A stretch of DNA of 64,000 bases, taken from contig JAACMV010000021.1 of assembly GCA_010909725.1 (NCBI GenBank), forward strand, positions 475,497 through 539,496, in the 5' to 3' direction. Of this stretch, positions 21,364-31,017 are shown piece by piece (position 1 is the stretch's first letter; each line of letters begins with the position of its first letter). The stretch comes from Picochlorum sp. 'celeri' (Eukaryota > Chlorophyta > Trebouxiophyceae). The translations under genes were made by a program, and so were the position numbers. The notes beneath the pieces were generated by a model. It did not search any database and was not told the DNA's origin. It saw nothing but the letters and a program-made list of their open reading frames with translations.

Positions 21364-22506
21364 TTAGATGGTATTTTCATATAGATGTATTTGCCTCGCA
21401 ATGTGCTTTGCTGTCTCCATGCCAATCATATTGATTGCAGAACGCTGGACCATGATATGTTGATGAGATAGGAACCATAACCGTGAGTCTTTAAAACAGA
21501 CATCGATCCTTCTCCATCCTACTGATTTGAGATTTTCTCGCGCTCTATTCTGAAGCTCGTGCATGGCGCACGAGGTATCTGAAGAAGGAGAATGTGATGA
21601 CGTTGCATCAGGATGGGCCCATGCATAATGCAAAGGATCTTCACGCACAACCCCAGTACAAGCTGTATTCATTTCTTTTCCTATATCTTCCTGTATAGAT
21701 TCTATTTCCTCGCGTGAACGCAACGATGAGTTACACCAACCAACCAGATGATCCCCACTCCTGTTTCCATAACATGTTCTGGTTTTGAACCTTTTCAGTG
21801 CAGAAATATATGGATCCAAGGCCATACTATACAAAATCGGGACATCTCCGTCCCGTAGAAAAAACTGCTTCCCTGATTCTCCCATCATGATGGACGTCAG
21901 CCAAGGTACACCACGATCCAGCACCACCTCACCAAGAGCACTGGGCACAGTCCCACGTATCCAATGAACCAACGGTACATCCTCATACGTTGGAACAAAC
22001 CCAACATGAGGCGTTGCTAGGGTCACAAAATGGCACGGTTCCAGATGACCCAATATCAGCTCCTCATCGTCAGCATGGTAGAGCTTGCCAATGGCATTTC
22101 TTGCAATTAAACCGCCCATCGAGTGGCCCACAAAGGAAATTTTATCATACCTATCTTGCTGTGCAACTTGTCTCACTTCGTCAGCCAATGCACTGCCACA
22201 CACATCGATGCCAGCATATGTCTGAAACAATTGATTCACCTTGGAGGCATGTACAACAGTTGATGATGAATCCAAAACCCTTTGCAGTTCATTCTCAACA
22301 GTTTTCCAATGCTTTGCTCTACCCCACAGTCCATTCACAAGTACAATCAAATGCTTTGCATTCCCTGCATTCCTCTTCCCAACCGATGTAATAGAACTTT
22401 CAGTGGTAGAAGACAGTATGCTGCTCATAACGTGTGCCTGGCATAGACTACGATGAGATGGACGCAATGTACCTATTGTTGGATATCTATTGGTTTTCAT
22501 GGACAT
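21364..22506 (-). CDS. DUF676-type serine esterase/lipase
   Basis: 380 residues from ATG 22506; the frame continues to 22668 but only with a TTG start, so the N-terminus is unsettled and an upstream exon is possible. Alpha/beta-hydrolase features: H-L-I-V-L-V-N-G-L-W-G near residue 55, and the nucleophile elbow G-H-S-M-G-G followed by L-A-T-P-H-V-G. This is the signature of the DUF676 family of putative lipases related to plant and yeast ROG1-like proteins. Substrate unknown. The 5' end of this gene overlaps the left part of the segmental duplication described below. Confidence 0.8.
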   Translation of the reverse strand: MSMKTNRYPTIGTLRPSHRSLCQAHVMSSILSSTTESSITSVGKRNAGNAKHLIVLVNGLWGRAKHWKTVENELQRVLDSSSTVVHASKVNQLFQTYAGIDVCGSALADEVRQVAQQDRYDKISFVGHSMGGLIARNAIGKLYHADDEELILGHLEPCHFVTLATPHVGFVPTYEDVPLVHWIRGTVPSALGEVVLDRGVPWLTSIMMGESGKQFFLRDGDVPILYSMALDPYISALKRFKTRTCYGNRSGDHLVGWCNSSLRSREEIESIQEDIGKEMNTACTGVVREDPLHYAWAHPDATSSHSPSSDTSCAMHELQNRARENLKSVGWRRIDVCFKDSRLWFLSHQHIMVQRSAINMIGMETAKHIARQIHLYENTI

Positions 22507-22864
22507 TATTCTGGCACATACATGACAAGGAAGAGGAACACCATGCGACTCACTTGCCCGCCCTTGATGTCGTAAAAAGGACTTTAAAACTTTTTGCAAT
22601 GCAGGAGGACGCGCATGCAATTGCGTTGTAGAACATCCATTGGTGCAAAATGTGGCAATTATACTCAAACCTTATCTAATTATATTTGATCATACCAGTC
22701 GTAGATACGATCGGTCCTGATAACGCCTGGCATTTGACCTGTAGTAGAAACTTCTCCAGGAAGTGTCGGAAAACTCGACATACAAACGACGATACCGACT
22801 GTGGTAGTCTAGGAATTCACTATTGTGAGACATTGGAACGAATCACTTCTATTACATACCGATA
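22507..22864. other. Divergent intergenic region, left end of duplicated segment
   Basis: 358 bp between the esterase and paralogue A. Parts of it recur, diverged, at about 24690-25060 upstream of paralogue B (for example GACAAGGAAGAGGAACA and the CACATTGGAAC stretch before the ATG). Confidence 0.5.
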
Positions 22865-24202
22865 ATGGTGATGGGCGTTGGAGTTGGAAAGGGAATAGTC
22901 CAACAAACTCCAACCCAGTTTTCTTGGAAGGGTGGGAGTAGTAGACTATTCTTGAGACGACCCCGACGTGTCGGCATTCCCAATGAACGGGTCAAAGCTC
23001 AACTTATCACTGCAGATCTGGGTATTGATATGTTTCTTCCTGCGTTGGGGATGAAACCGGAAGCAGCAGTGCTCATGAGTGCTCTCTTGGCAACAACCAG
23101 TGTTGCCATGAACTTTTTCTCTGGAATCTCCCTGGAAAGCAAAAAGGCAGAGCTGGCGATTGAACTCGAGAGAGAAAAGCAGTTTCAGCAGCAGCTCAGG
23201 GAGCTGCAAGGTGTGATCGCAAGGTACAGGGGCCCATTGCTGGAATCAGCTATTGACTTGGAACAGCGCTTGTGGCATTTGGTGTCTGACCAGTGTTTTG
23301 ATGTGGACGAAATGCATGCAAAGTTGGAGGTCAGATATTTCACGTTCTGTGTGGCACAGTTTTTGGGTTTTGTGGAGGTTGTCCGTCGAGAGGGTCCCAG
23401 AGAGAACTCCTTCCTTCAGCGTGGCAACCCTCAAGGGTCAGACACACTGTTTGTGATGGTGGAAGCCATCCGATTTGTGCTGTGCGCATCGCCCACCTAT
23501 CTGGAATCTTGGTATGTACAAGGACCCAACAGAAACCACCCAGGAGCTCGCATGAGGCAGTCTCGTGAGGAGATCATCCTGAGTCACAAGCAGAGATCAG
23601 AGATTGGGTGCCCTATTTTCCCAGAGAAGCCGTTGCTTCGCATTTCTCGCGGGCACCAACGCGCCATCGGCACCTACATGATCACCACCAAGATGGGGGC
23701 AGAGAGGCATTATACCATGAGTTATGGCGACTTCCACAAGAAGTTGGAGGCGGATGAATCGTTCAGGTATTGGTTTGCAGAGATTGAAGAGGATATTTGC
23801 GAGCTGACCAAGAGAGAGCCTTGGATGGGCGAGACCGCCTTCCCCCTGAACAAGTGGTCGAGGGTGCTGCTGTTCCAGCAGCTGTTGGTGGAGCTGATGG
23901 ATTTGCTTGATCCCGACTGTGTGAGACTTCCCCTTGACAGGAGAAGAAAGCTGATGCCCACCAACTACGGCCAGTTGCCGAATGTGTTGGAGTACCAGCG
24001 TCGTCTGATCGAGTTCAGCGGGAGTGGCACGAAATCAGGGCACAGCAGTGCCTTGGAGGGCTTGAAAGACCTCATGTCTACCCAAATAAACACTGATACA
24101 GAAAAGCCATTGGCATATCCACTGAACTCTATGGAGGACTGGAAGGAATCTGATGAAGAATTTGAAGAGAGGCATGCAACCTCATCCTCATCCTTGCGTT
24201 GA
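22865..24202 (+). CDS. Unknown conserved membrane/coiled-coil protein, tandem paralogue A
   Basis: 445 residues. N-terminus basic (possible organelle transit peptide), one hydrophobic segment at about 66-88, then a charged helix and the motif A-R-Y-R-G-P-L-L-E-S-A-I-D-L-E-Q-R-L. A related Y-R-x-P-L-L-x-S-A-x-D-L-Q-x-R-L motif occurs in uncharacterised fungal and bacterial proteins (from memory, not checked). The C-terminal domain is soluble and Trp/Arg-rich. Function not known. Adjacent paralogue B has the same body; its C-terminal tail differs, this copy having a longer acidic/Ser tail. Confidence 0.75.
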   Translation: MVMGVGVGKGIVQQTPTQFSWKGGSSRLFLRRPRRVGIPNERVKAQLITADLGIDMFLPALGMKPEAAVLMSALLATTSVAMNFFSGISLESKKAELAIELEREKQFQQQLRELQGVIARYRGPLLESAIDLEQRLWHLVSDQCFDVDEMHAKLEVRYFTFCVAQFLGFVEVVRREGPRENSFLQRGNPQGSDTLFVMVEAIRFVLCASPTYLESWYVQGPNRNHPGARMRQSREEIILSHKQRSEIGCPIFPEKPLLRISRGHQRAIGTYMITTKMGAERHYTMSYGDFHKKLEADESFRYWFAEIEEDICELTKREPWMGETAFPLNKWSRVLLFQQLLVELMDLLDPDCVRLPLDRRRKLMPTNYGQLPNVLEYQRRLIEFSGSGTKSGHSSALEGLKDLMSTQINTDTEKPLAYPLNSMEDWKESDEEFEERHATSSSSLR

Positions 24203-25060
24203 AACGTGGGACAAATGGGGTGTGCCACTCTTGTACCTAGCTACCTGTATGTTGAAAATGAATCAAGAATATTTTCTCACACTGTAGATGGGCCTGAGGC
24301 CTATCTGTGTATATTTCAAACGATTGTCTTTAATGATGTGTGACTTACTTTGAACAAATATCGATAGTATCGCATATATAGCGTTGTAAAATACCATTGC
24401 ATGCTTTTCATGATGAAATGCTCAAGGAAAAGGTATAGCACACCCTACACTATGAAGAGTCATACACGGAGCAAAACCATCATGTTTGACGACTCCCCAA
24501 GATCAAAACATCACCTTCTTCTCACTATTGTGGTGATAGAGATTGCCCCTTGCATCATGGCCATATTAGTGGGTACCCTATTATATTAGTTGGGGGCCCA
24601 ATAGACAGCATTGTATCATCTTCCTCATGGGAAGCGCTTGAAACGGACAACAGGATGCGGTGAAAGTCATCTATCTGCTATTAGAGATGCCATTGTTCTG
24701 GAACATGACCGACAAGGAAGAGGAACATTGGGGTGGTCATGCAAAACCATCTGGCCAGATGCCGTAAAAACGAATTAAATTCAGGAACCCATTCGTGCGC
24801 CGCATGGACTGAACTATAAACAAGCATCTTCGACGCAGGACTCGTTATTTCGAAAGTTTTTTGAATTTATTATGTAACAGCAGTCATAGATAGGATCTAT
24901 CGGGACAATCTGGCATTTCATTCGGAGCAGAAAAAGTTGTTGAATCGCCCTCGGGGGTGGTTTCGAAAAAGTTCTCAAAGGAACGATATTACCAACGTAC
25001 CAGCCTAGGAATTTCTTATTGTGACACATTGGAACAAATTATTTATATTGTGTGCCGATA
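24203..25060. other. Intergenic region between tandem paralogues
   Basis: 858 bp. The left part is 3' flank of paralogue A, the right part (about 24620-25060) is a diverged copy of the esterase/paralogue A intergenic region. A 62-codon ORF at 24401-24589 has no support. No RNA gene is seen. Confidence 0.5.
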
Positions 25061-26344
25061 ATGGCGATGGGCGTATGTCTTAGACGGGGAATAGCCCAAC
25101 AAACTCCAATCCACTCCTTCTGGAATAATGGTAGCAATGAACTCTTCTTGAGACGACCCCGACGTGCCGGCATTCTTAGTAGGCAAGCCAAGACTCGACT
25201 GGTGACTGCTAATTTGAGTCTTGACGCGTTTCTCCCTGCATTAGGGATGAACTCTGAGATTGCTGTGGTCCTTAGTGCTGTTTTGGCAACAACCAGTGTT
25301 GCCATCAACTTCTTCTCCGGGATGTCCCTTGAGAGCAAAAAGGCAGAGCTGGCGATTGAACTCGAGAGAGAAAAGCAGTTTCAGCAGCAGTTCAGAGAGC
25401 TGCAAGGGGTCATCGCAAGGTACAGGGGCCCATTGTTAGAATCAGCTATTGATGTGGAACAGCGCCTATGGCATTTGGTGTCTGACCAGTGTTTTGATGT
25501 GGACGAAATGCACGCAAAGTTGGAGGTCAGATATTTTATGTTCTGTGTGGCACAGTTTTTGGGTTTTGTGGAGGTTCTTCGTCGAGAAGGTCCCAGAGAG
25601 AACTCCTTCCTTCAGCGTGGCAACCCTCAAGGGTCAGACACACTGTTTGTGATGGTGGAAGCCATCCGATTTGTGCTGTGCGCATCGCCCACCTATCTGG
25701 AATCTTGGTATGCGCAAGGACCCAACAGAAACCACCCAGGTGCTCGCATGAGGCAGTCTCGTGAGGAGATCATCCTGAGTCACAAGCAGAGATCAGAGAT
25801 TGGGTGCCCTATTTTCCCAGAGAAGCCGTTGCTTCGCATTTCTCGCGGGCACCAACGCGCCATCGGTACCTACATGATCACCACCAAGATGGGGGCAGAG
25901 AGGCATTATACCATGAGTTATGGCGACTTCCACAAGAAGTTGGAGGCGGATGAATCGTTCAGGTATTGGTTTGCAGAGATTGAAGAGGATATTTGCGAGC
26001 TGACCAAGAGAGAGCCTTGGATGGGCGAGACCGCCTTCCCCCTGAACAAGTGGTCGAGGGTGCTGCTGTTCCAGCAGCTGTTGGTGGAGCTGATGGACTT
26101 GCTTGATCCCGACTGTGTGAGACTTCCCCTTGACAGGAGAAGAAAGCTGATGCCCACCAACTACGGTCAGTTGCCGAATGTGTTGGAGTACCAGCGTCGT
26201 CTGATCGATTTCAGCGGGAGTGGCACGAAATCAGGGCACAGCAGTGCCTTGGAGGGCTTGAAAGACCTCATGTCTACCCAAATAAACACTGATACAGAAA
26301 AGCCATTGGCATATCCACTCAACTCTGGAGAAGATTCTACCTAA
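25061..26344 (+). CDS. Unknown conserved membrane/coiled-coil protein, tandem paralogue B
   Basis: 427 residues from the first ATG (25061); the frame extends three codons further to a GTG. Same layout as paralogue A: basic leader, hydrophobic segment, R-Y-R-G-P-L-L-E-S-A-I-D motif and near-identical C-terminal domain. The leader (first ~90 residues) is much more diverged than the body. A stop (TAA) comes early relative to A; bases after it can still be read in frame as a related tail (S-E-G-E-Y-E-D-R-H), so this copy seems to have lost the last ~15-18 residues. Confidence 0.75.
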   Translation: MAMGVCLRRGIAQQTPIHSFWNNGSNELFLRRPRRAGILSRQAKTRLVTANLSLDAFLPALGMNSEIAVVLSAVLATTSVAINFFSGMSLESKKAELAIELEREKQFQQQFRELQGVIARYRGPLLESAIDVEQRLWHLVSDQCFDVDEMHAKLEVRYFMFCVAQFLGFVEVLRREGPRENSFLQRGNPQGSDTLFVMVEAIRFVLCASPTYLESWYAQGPNRNHPGARMRQSREEIILSHKQRSEIGCPIFPEKPLLRISRGHQRAIGTYMITTKMGAERHYTMSYGDFHKKLEADESFRYWFAEIEEDICELTKREPWMGETAFPLNKWSRVLLFQQLLVELMDLLDPDCVRLPLDRRRKLMPTNYGQLPNVLEYQRRLIDFSGSGTKSGHSSALEGLKDLMSTQINTDTEKPLAYPLNSGEDST

Positions 26345-26656
26345 TCCGAGGGAGAATATGAAGACAGACATTCGACTAAATTCTCAGGGAGCTGAAATAG
26401 ATACATTCTCTCGAGCAAGACCAAGACCTACTACTATTGGTGCGTACACCATGGATACTGTGAAAGAAAAATGAATCCAGAAAATATTCTCATGATCCGG
26501 CAGACCCGAGGCCTGTCTGAGCATATGTCATTCAGGCGTGCAATAATTGTTTTGAAAGAAAATACCAAGAATATAATCAGAAGAATTGCGTAGATTGAGC
26601 GTTGTAAAATACAATTGCATGCTGCTGACGAGTCGACTTGACAACCCCCGATCGCC
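26345..26656. other. Intergenic region, right end of duplicated segment
   Basis: 312 bp. It holds the remnant of the paralogue C-terminal tail after the new stop, 3' flank related to that of paralogue A (to about 26640), and then the short upstream region of the next gene. Confidence 0.5.
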
Positions 26657-27065
26657 ATGAGTAAGAAGAATAACAGAAAACTACGGCATCAAGCCCATCA
26701 ATATGCTCTACGAAGTACGTTCTATGGCGAAATGGCGCTAATCCTGTGTTTTTAATGACGAAAACCCGTGTTCGCATGCAGAGGAAAAAGAGGAGCGAGA
26801 GAAGCAGCAGAAGAAGATTGAGCGCAAAAAGCAGAATGAAGAGACACTGAACATCATGAAAAAATTAGAGATTGATTCGAATAGGAAGCCCAAGGCTGTA
26901 TCAAAGTTGGGTGCAACTGTGTCAAATAAAAAGACAAAACGGAAAGGCGTCCGATTGAGAAAAAACACCGTTGTGCGTGGGATAAAGATAAAGGATGCCG
27001 AATCCAAAAAAAGGGTCAAGGAAATTTTGGCAGCGGAGGAGACGATGCGTGATATGGCTGAATGA
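26657..27065 (+). CDS. Small highly basic protein, possibly nucleolar
   Basis: join(26657..26714, 26782..27065); 67-bp intron (GTACGT..TGCAG); 113 residues. It starts M-S-K-K-N-N-R-K-L-R-H-Q and is Lys/Arg-rich throughout, with a charged helix (K-E-K-E-E-R-E-K-Q-Q-K-K) and a conserved-looking core K-R-K-G-V-R-L-R-K-N-T-V-V-R-G-I-K. The composition resembles small ribosome-biogenesis or rRNA-binding proteins. I do not recognise the family. It converges with the next gene (28-bp gap). Confidence 0.6.
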
Positions 27066-27093
27066 AACATGACATGAAAAAAATACAAAGAAA

Positions 27094-28329
27094 TCATGAA
27101 CTGCCATTCTGTACATGTATTTTACCCTTCTGCTCCAAAAGTGAGACGAGCTTCTTACTGTAATATCCAAGCTTGTTCAGTGAGGTTAATATGTCTTCCA
27201 GATCGTCTCTAGAGAAGTCTTTGTGGCGCTGTGGAAGAACCTTGTCCACTGCAATGTCAAGGAGTGCATCGTGTCGAAAACCAAGACCACCCAATGCTTT
27301 GATCGATTCCACAATGAGTTCAGAATTCAAATCATCTATTCTTTTCACCAATGATCCGATGACTTTATTAATCATTGCCTGATCCTCGCTTCCCAAGCGG
27401 ATGGCAGCCACAAGAGTCTTGGCCAAGGGATCAACAGATACAATATCAGGGTCTTGTGTCACGCGTAGGATGAGGTCCTCCACTATATCAGATTCTGTAC
27501 ATCCAACTCTTGAATAGGCATCAATTATACTTGCAATGGCTTCCCCTTTATCATGCAAAGCTTCTTTTTGCAACAACTCTCCTGCTTTATTGACCAACTG
27601 AACCAAATCTGGATGGCAGAACCCACACTTGGAGAACGCATACACAACATCCGCGACATTCTCTGCACTAAATTTCTCTTTATTTGCTGCCATATACGTC
27701 AAAACACCTTCGAGTAAATCATCGTCATAATATCCCATTTTTGCAAATGATCTCAGCGTGTGCCCCAACATATCACCAGAGAAAGACTCCACGTTGGCCA
27801 TGACAAAATCCGATACAGCATCTTTGAACTCGATTGAATAGCATCCAAGCTCAGAAAAGCTCTCTATGATATTGCATACATCAGCTGGAGACAGCTGAGG
27901 CAATCCCCGTGTGGCCTTGTCCACTAATTCATTCAGAAATGCTTCATCCGTCACCTCTGACGTCGCTGCTGCACGAGCCACCGCCGACAATCCATCTGCC
28001 TTCAATCCACTCAAGCTAATAGGTCCTAAATTTGATGGATCATCACATGACAATATCTTCTGTGCAATATCAGCCCCAGAGGGCGCCCCAGAGGTCCCAT
28101 ACCTCATAACCATCATCGACGTAGCATCCCGCTTTATAAAACTACACATCACTCTCGAATGCGAGTATACCGTCCATATTCCATGTGACGTATGATGTGA
28201 CCGAGCCATCACTGCCATCCTAGCACAACCCTGACTCACACAAGCATGTGCATGCTCCTGCCCACGCAGCACACACCTCCCGATCCGTGTAAGAGCAGAT
28301 AGTACTTCTCTTCTATATCTTGCAACCAT
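27094..28329 (-). CDS. Helical-repeat (FAST/HPR-like) organelle RNA-associated protein
   Basis: 411 residues from ATG 28329. The leader is rich in Arg, Ala, Ser and His with few acids, fitting a mitochondrial or plastid presequence. The body has about six ~38-residue helical units with a repeated pattern [I/V]-x2-[S/A]-F-[S/A]-x-L/M/C-G-[Y/F/C]-x5-[L/F], as in FASTK, RAP and heptatricopeptide-like proteins that handle organellar transcripts. No terminal RAP domain is evident. Just upstream, a strong acceptor (T-tract plus GCAG, about 28364-28374) suggests a 5' UTR intron or an extra exon. Confidence 0.65.
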   Translation of the reverse strand: MVARYRREVLSALTRIGRCVLRGQEHAHACVSQGCARMAVMARSHHTSHGIWTVYSHSRVMCSFIKRDATSMMVMRYGTSGAPSGADIAQKILSCDDPSNLGPISLSGLKADGLSAVARAAATSEVTDEAFLNELVDKATRGLPQLSPADVCNIIESFSELGCYSIEFKDAVSDFVMANVESFSGDMLGHTLRSFAKMGYYDDDLLEGVLTYMAANKEKFSAENVADVVYAFSKCGFCHPDLVQLVNKAGELLQKEALHDKGEAIASIIDAYSRVGCTESDIVEDLILRVTQDPDIVSVDPLAKTLVAAIRLGSEDQAMINKVIGSLVKRIDDLNSELIVESIKALGGLGFRHDALLDIAVDKVLPQRHKDFSRDDLEDILTSLNKLGYYSKKLVSLLEQKGKIHVQNGSS

Positions 28330-28863
28330 ACTTGCCACACTGATCAAAGTATACGTCGTCAGTCCTTCCCTGCAAAAAAACACACGTCACTGCTGTCAGT
28401 GTGACCCGCAAACCCTAAGCACCGCAACCTCTGAAACAACTAGTAATTTCATCTATAAATCAATATACCCCAGAAGCTCACCTAATACGTTTCGTATTCC
28501 AGGGAACAAGGAGCAAAGCAAATTGGTTGCTTTCGATGCAAGGATCTACGATAAAACCGATACGAGGTAATTCGTATACCCTTTCTATATCATAAATATG
28601 TGGAATTGCTTTCAATCATCTTCGGTTGTCGTTTCATTGGTGGGATATTCGGATGCTGAAATCGATCAAGAGTTTCTTAAATTGAACATTATAATAGCCA
28701 CCACTCGCTCTGCCTCACATTGTGCTGCCTTTCCGATGTGTGTGTCTCACTATTTGATCTCCGCTGATTTATTGTTATTAATAACGAATACCTGAAATCC
28801 GTGAGTTGAGTAATCGAGTAGAAGCCACCGATTGGACCCATTTGTAGCCACATGTCGACAACC
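28330..28863. other. Divergent intergenic region
   Basis: 534 bp between the helical-repeat gene and DAPL. It contains the acceptor-like T7GCAG on the minus strand near 28370 and a 65-codon forward ORF (28598-28795) without recognisable content. Probably both promoters and a 5' UTR intron. Confidence 0.4.
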
Positions 28864-30491
28864 ATGTCTAATACATTCGTTCAGAAATCCACCCACAGGG
28901 CCTCACTGACTAGGTATGATTTATGATCTGTGTGTTATAGTTGATACTGTTGTTGATGTGAGCGTTTCAGGGGCATGGAGCCCATGTGGGTACCCACTCG
29001 TCTTGGTGTGGTTGGTTGGTCTTCCATGTGGATCAGAGTCTTGGTATGGCGCCTTTCATTTTCCTGATGGTGTATGTGCAGATCAATGAAGGGTCAGAGA
29101 TCAATGCGTGTGGTGTGTGAAGGTATGTTGGATTCATGCTGTGACCATGATGATGATGTGTGTGCATTGAGACATCAATCTCCCCATGTTGATTGTAGCC
29201 ACGACACAGGTCAAGAGAAATAAGAATATTCAAAAGCTTCAGGCTGGATATTTGTTCCCAGAGGTGTGTATTGTATGTATGAGAGAGTGCCCTCGACGCT
29301 AAAGGTTGACAATCATTTTTTTTTTCTTGGCAGATTGCTCGCCGCCGTAATGCACACCAGGAAGCCAATCCTGATGCCAAGCTTATTTCCCTTGGCATTG
29401 GAGATACAACTGAGCCAATTCCACCATATATTGTGAACGGACTGATGAAGGGAGCAGAGGCCATGGGGACTCTGGAAGGATACAAGGGATATGGTCCAGA
29501 GCAGGGGTATGCTCCTATTCGAGAGGCAATTTTCAACAGATTGTATGCAAATACTGGACTCACTCCAAATGATATTTATGTATCTGATGGATCCAAGTGC
29601 GATATTGGCCGCATGCAGATGATGTTTGGAGAGGATGTCACCGTGGCTCTTCAAGATCCAGCATACCCAGTGTATGTTGATTCTTCAGTCATCATGGGAA
29701 TGACTGGCGATTATAATGGAAGCAACTTTGATGGCATTACATATATGGAGTGCCGACCAGAGAATGACTTCTTCCCTGATCTGTCAAAGGTACCAAGGAC
29801 TGACATTATTTTCTTCTGCTCTCCAAACAACCCAACAGGCTCTGCTGCAACAAGGGAACAGCTCACAGAACTTGTCAATTTCGCAAGAAAGAATGGATCA
29901 ATCATCGTCTATGATGCTGCATATGCTCTCTTCATTGAGGATGATAACTGCCCACGCAGCATCTTTGAAATCCCAGGAGCTGAGGAATGTGCCATTGAGA
30001 CCTGCTCCTTCTCCAAATACGCTGGATTCACCGGTATCCGACTCGGATGGACAGTCATTTCTGACAAACTCAAGTTTGAAGATGGATCCCCAGTCGCGCA
30101 GAGTTTCGTTCGAGTTGCAACCACAGTCTTCAATGGTGCCTCTGTAATCTCCCAAGCAGGTGGTATTGCATGCATGGAAGATGAAGGATGGAAAGAGATG
30201 AACGAACTGGTTGCGTACTACAAGGAAAATGCCAAGATTCTCCGCAAAACCTTCGAGGACATGGGATTCACTGTGTACGGTGGAGACAATGCACCATATG
30301 TATGGGTTGGGTTCCCAGGCAGAGACTCCTGGGATGTATTCGCTGAAATCCTTGAAAAGTGTGATATTGTCACCACACCAGGAAGTGGGTTCGGTGCCGC
30401 AGGTGAAGGGTTTGTGCGTGCTTCTGCCTTTGGTCACAGAGAAAACATCCTCGAGGCAGTGGAACGTTTCAAAAAGGTGTACAGCAAGTAA
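28864..30491 (+). CDS. DAPL: LL-diaminopimelate aminotransferase, chloroplast precursor
   Basis: join(28864..28913, 29082..29122, 29199..29263, 29334..30491); introns 168, 76 and 70 bp; 437 residues. The first two exons encode a Ser/Arg-rich transit peptide ending near V-V-C-E-A. The catalytic body is the class I/II PLP fold: G-I-G-D-T-T-E-P substrate loop, S-P-N-N-P-T-G, and the Schiff-base lysine in S-F-S-K-Y-A-G-F-T-G-I-R-L-G. DAPL converts tetrahydrodipicolinate directly to LL-diaminopimelate in lysine synthesis, using glutamate; it occurs in plants, algae and Chlamydiae. All phases at the joins agree. Small exons make the 5' end only moderately certain. Confidence 0.93.
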
Positions 30492-30587
30492 ATGAGCTTG
30501 CTGACAGTGTTCCATGTATGCCAGAATGTCCATCCAGACACATCATTATTAATCAAAAAATGATGTAATAATAATAAAATAATAAGT

Positions 30588-30964
30588 ATGGAGTCCATAT
30601 ATCGACTAGCTGCAACGATACAAGCAGACGCACAGTCTGCGGTAGAAATCCTCACAAGAACGATTCAGACGGGACACATCAACCCTGATGAGGTGTTTGC
30701 AAAGGAAATGGTGATGTTATATGTAGTCATCACAGGAATCACATGTCTCATTGTGTCTAGATCTGTGCGAAGTCTTGTATACAAGGCAGTGGATACTTTG
30801 TTTGCAGTTCTCTTGCTCGGATTGATTAGTATGATAGTCTTGGGTATTCCATTCGGTACGTGTTACACCTAGATTGACGAATTAATGGGCGAATGAGTAC
30901 TCATACGACACCGATGCTGCAGTCATTTTCTATCTATCGTTTAGAGGAATCATGCATGTCCTAA
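30588..30964 (+). CDS. Small two-TM membrane protein, unknown
   Basis: Likely join(30588..30855, 30945..30964), 95 residues; reading straight through gives 94. The donor GTACGT after 30855 and acceptor TTTAG at 30944 are in phase. Residues 1-37 are hydrophilic helix, then two TM segments (M-V-M-L-Y-V-V-I-T-G-I-T-C-L-I-V and L-F-A-V-L-L-L-G-L-I-S-M-I-V-L-G). Family not recognised. It lies 96 bp after DAPL on the same strand and converges with PLSP1. Confidence 0.55.
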
Positions 30965-31017
30965 CATCCATTCTCTCATCCATCCGCGGTCCGTGAAACC
31001 TGTAAAACTTGCAATTA

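Larger units (their letters stand above)
22520..26640 (+). repeat. Tandem segmental duplication (two ~2.2-kb units)
   Basis: The two units are offset by 2196 bp over the coding region (start codons 22865 and 25061). From about 23400 to 24125 the coding DNA is nearly identical, with roughly seven differences by eye; from 22865 to about 23140 it is strongly diverged. The 5' flank and the 3' flank (for example GCGTTGTAAAATAC.ATTGCATGC at 24383 and 26598) are also related. Confidence 0.85.

Noticed and set aside
22690..22785. Minus-strand reading M-S-S-F-P-T-L-P-G-E-V, a possible esterase exon 1
   Set aside because: It cannot be joined to the esterase frame with a normal intron; left as a note on the uncertain esterase N-terminus.
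24401..24589. 62-codon ORF between the tandem paralogues
   Set aside because: Lies in duplicated flank, not preserved at the matching place after copy B.
29898..30533. Long minus-strand ORF inside DAPL
   Set aside because: Antisense to a strongly conserved enzyme; composition follows the sense codons.
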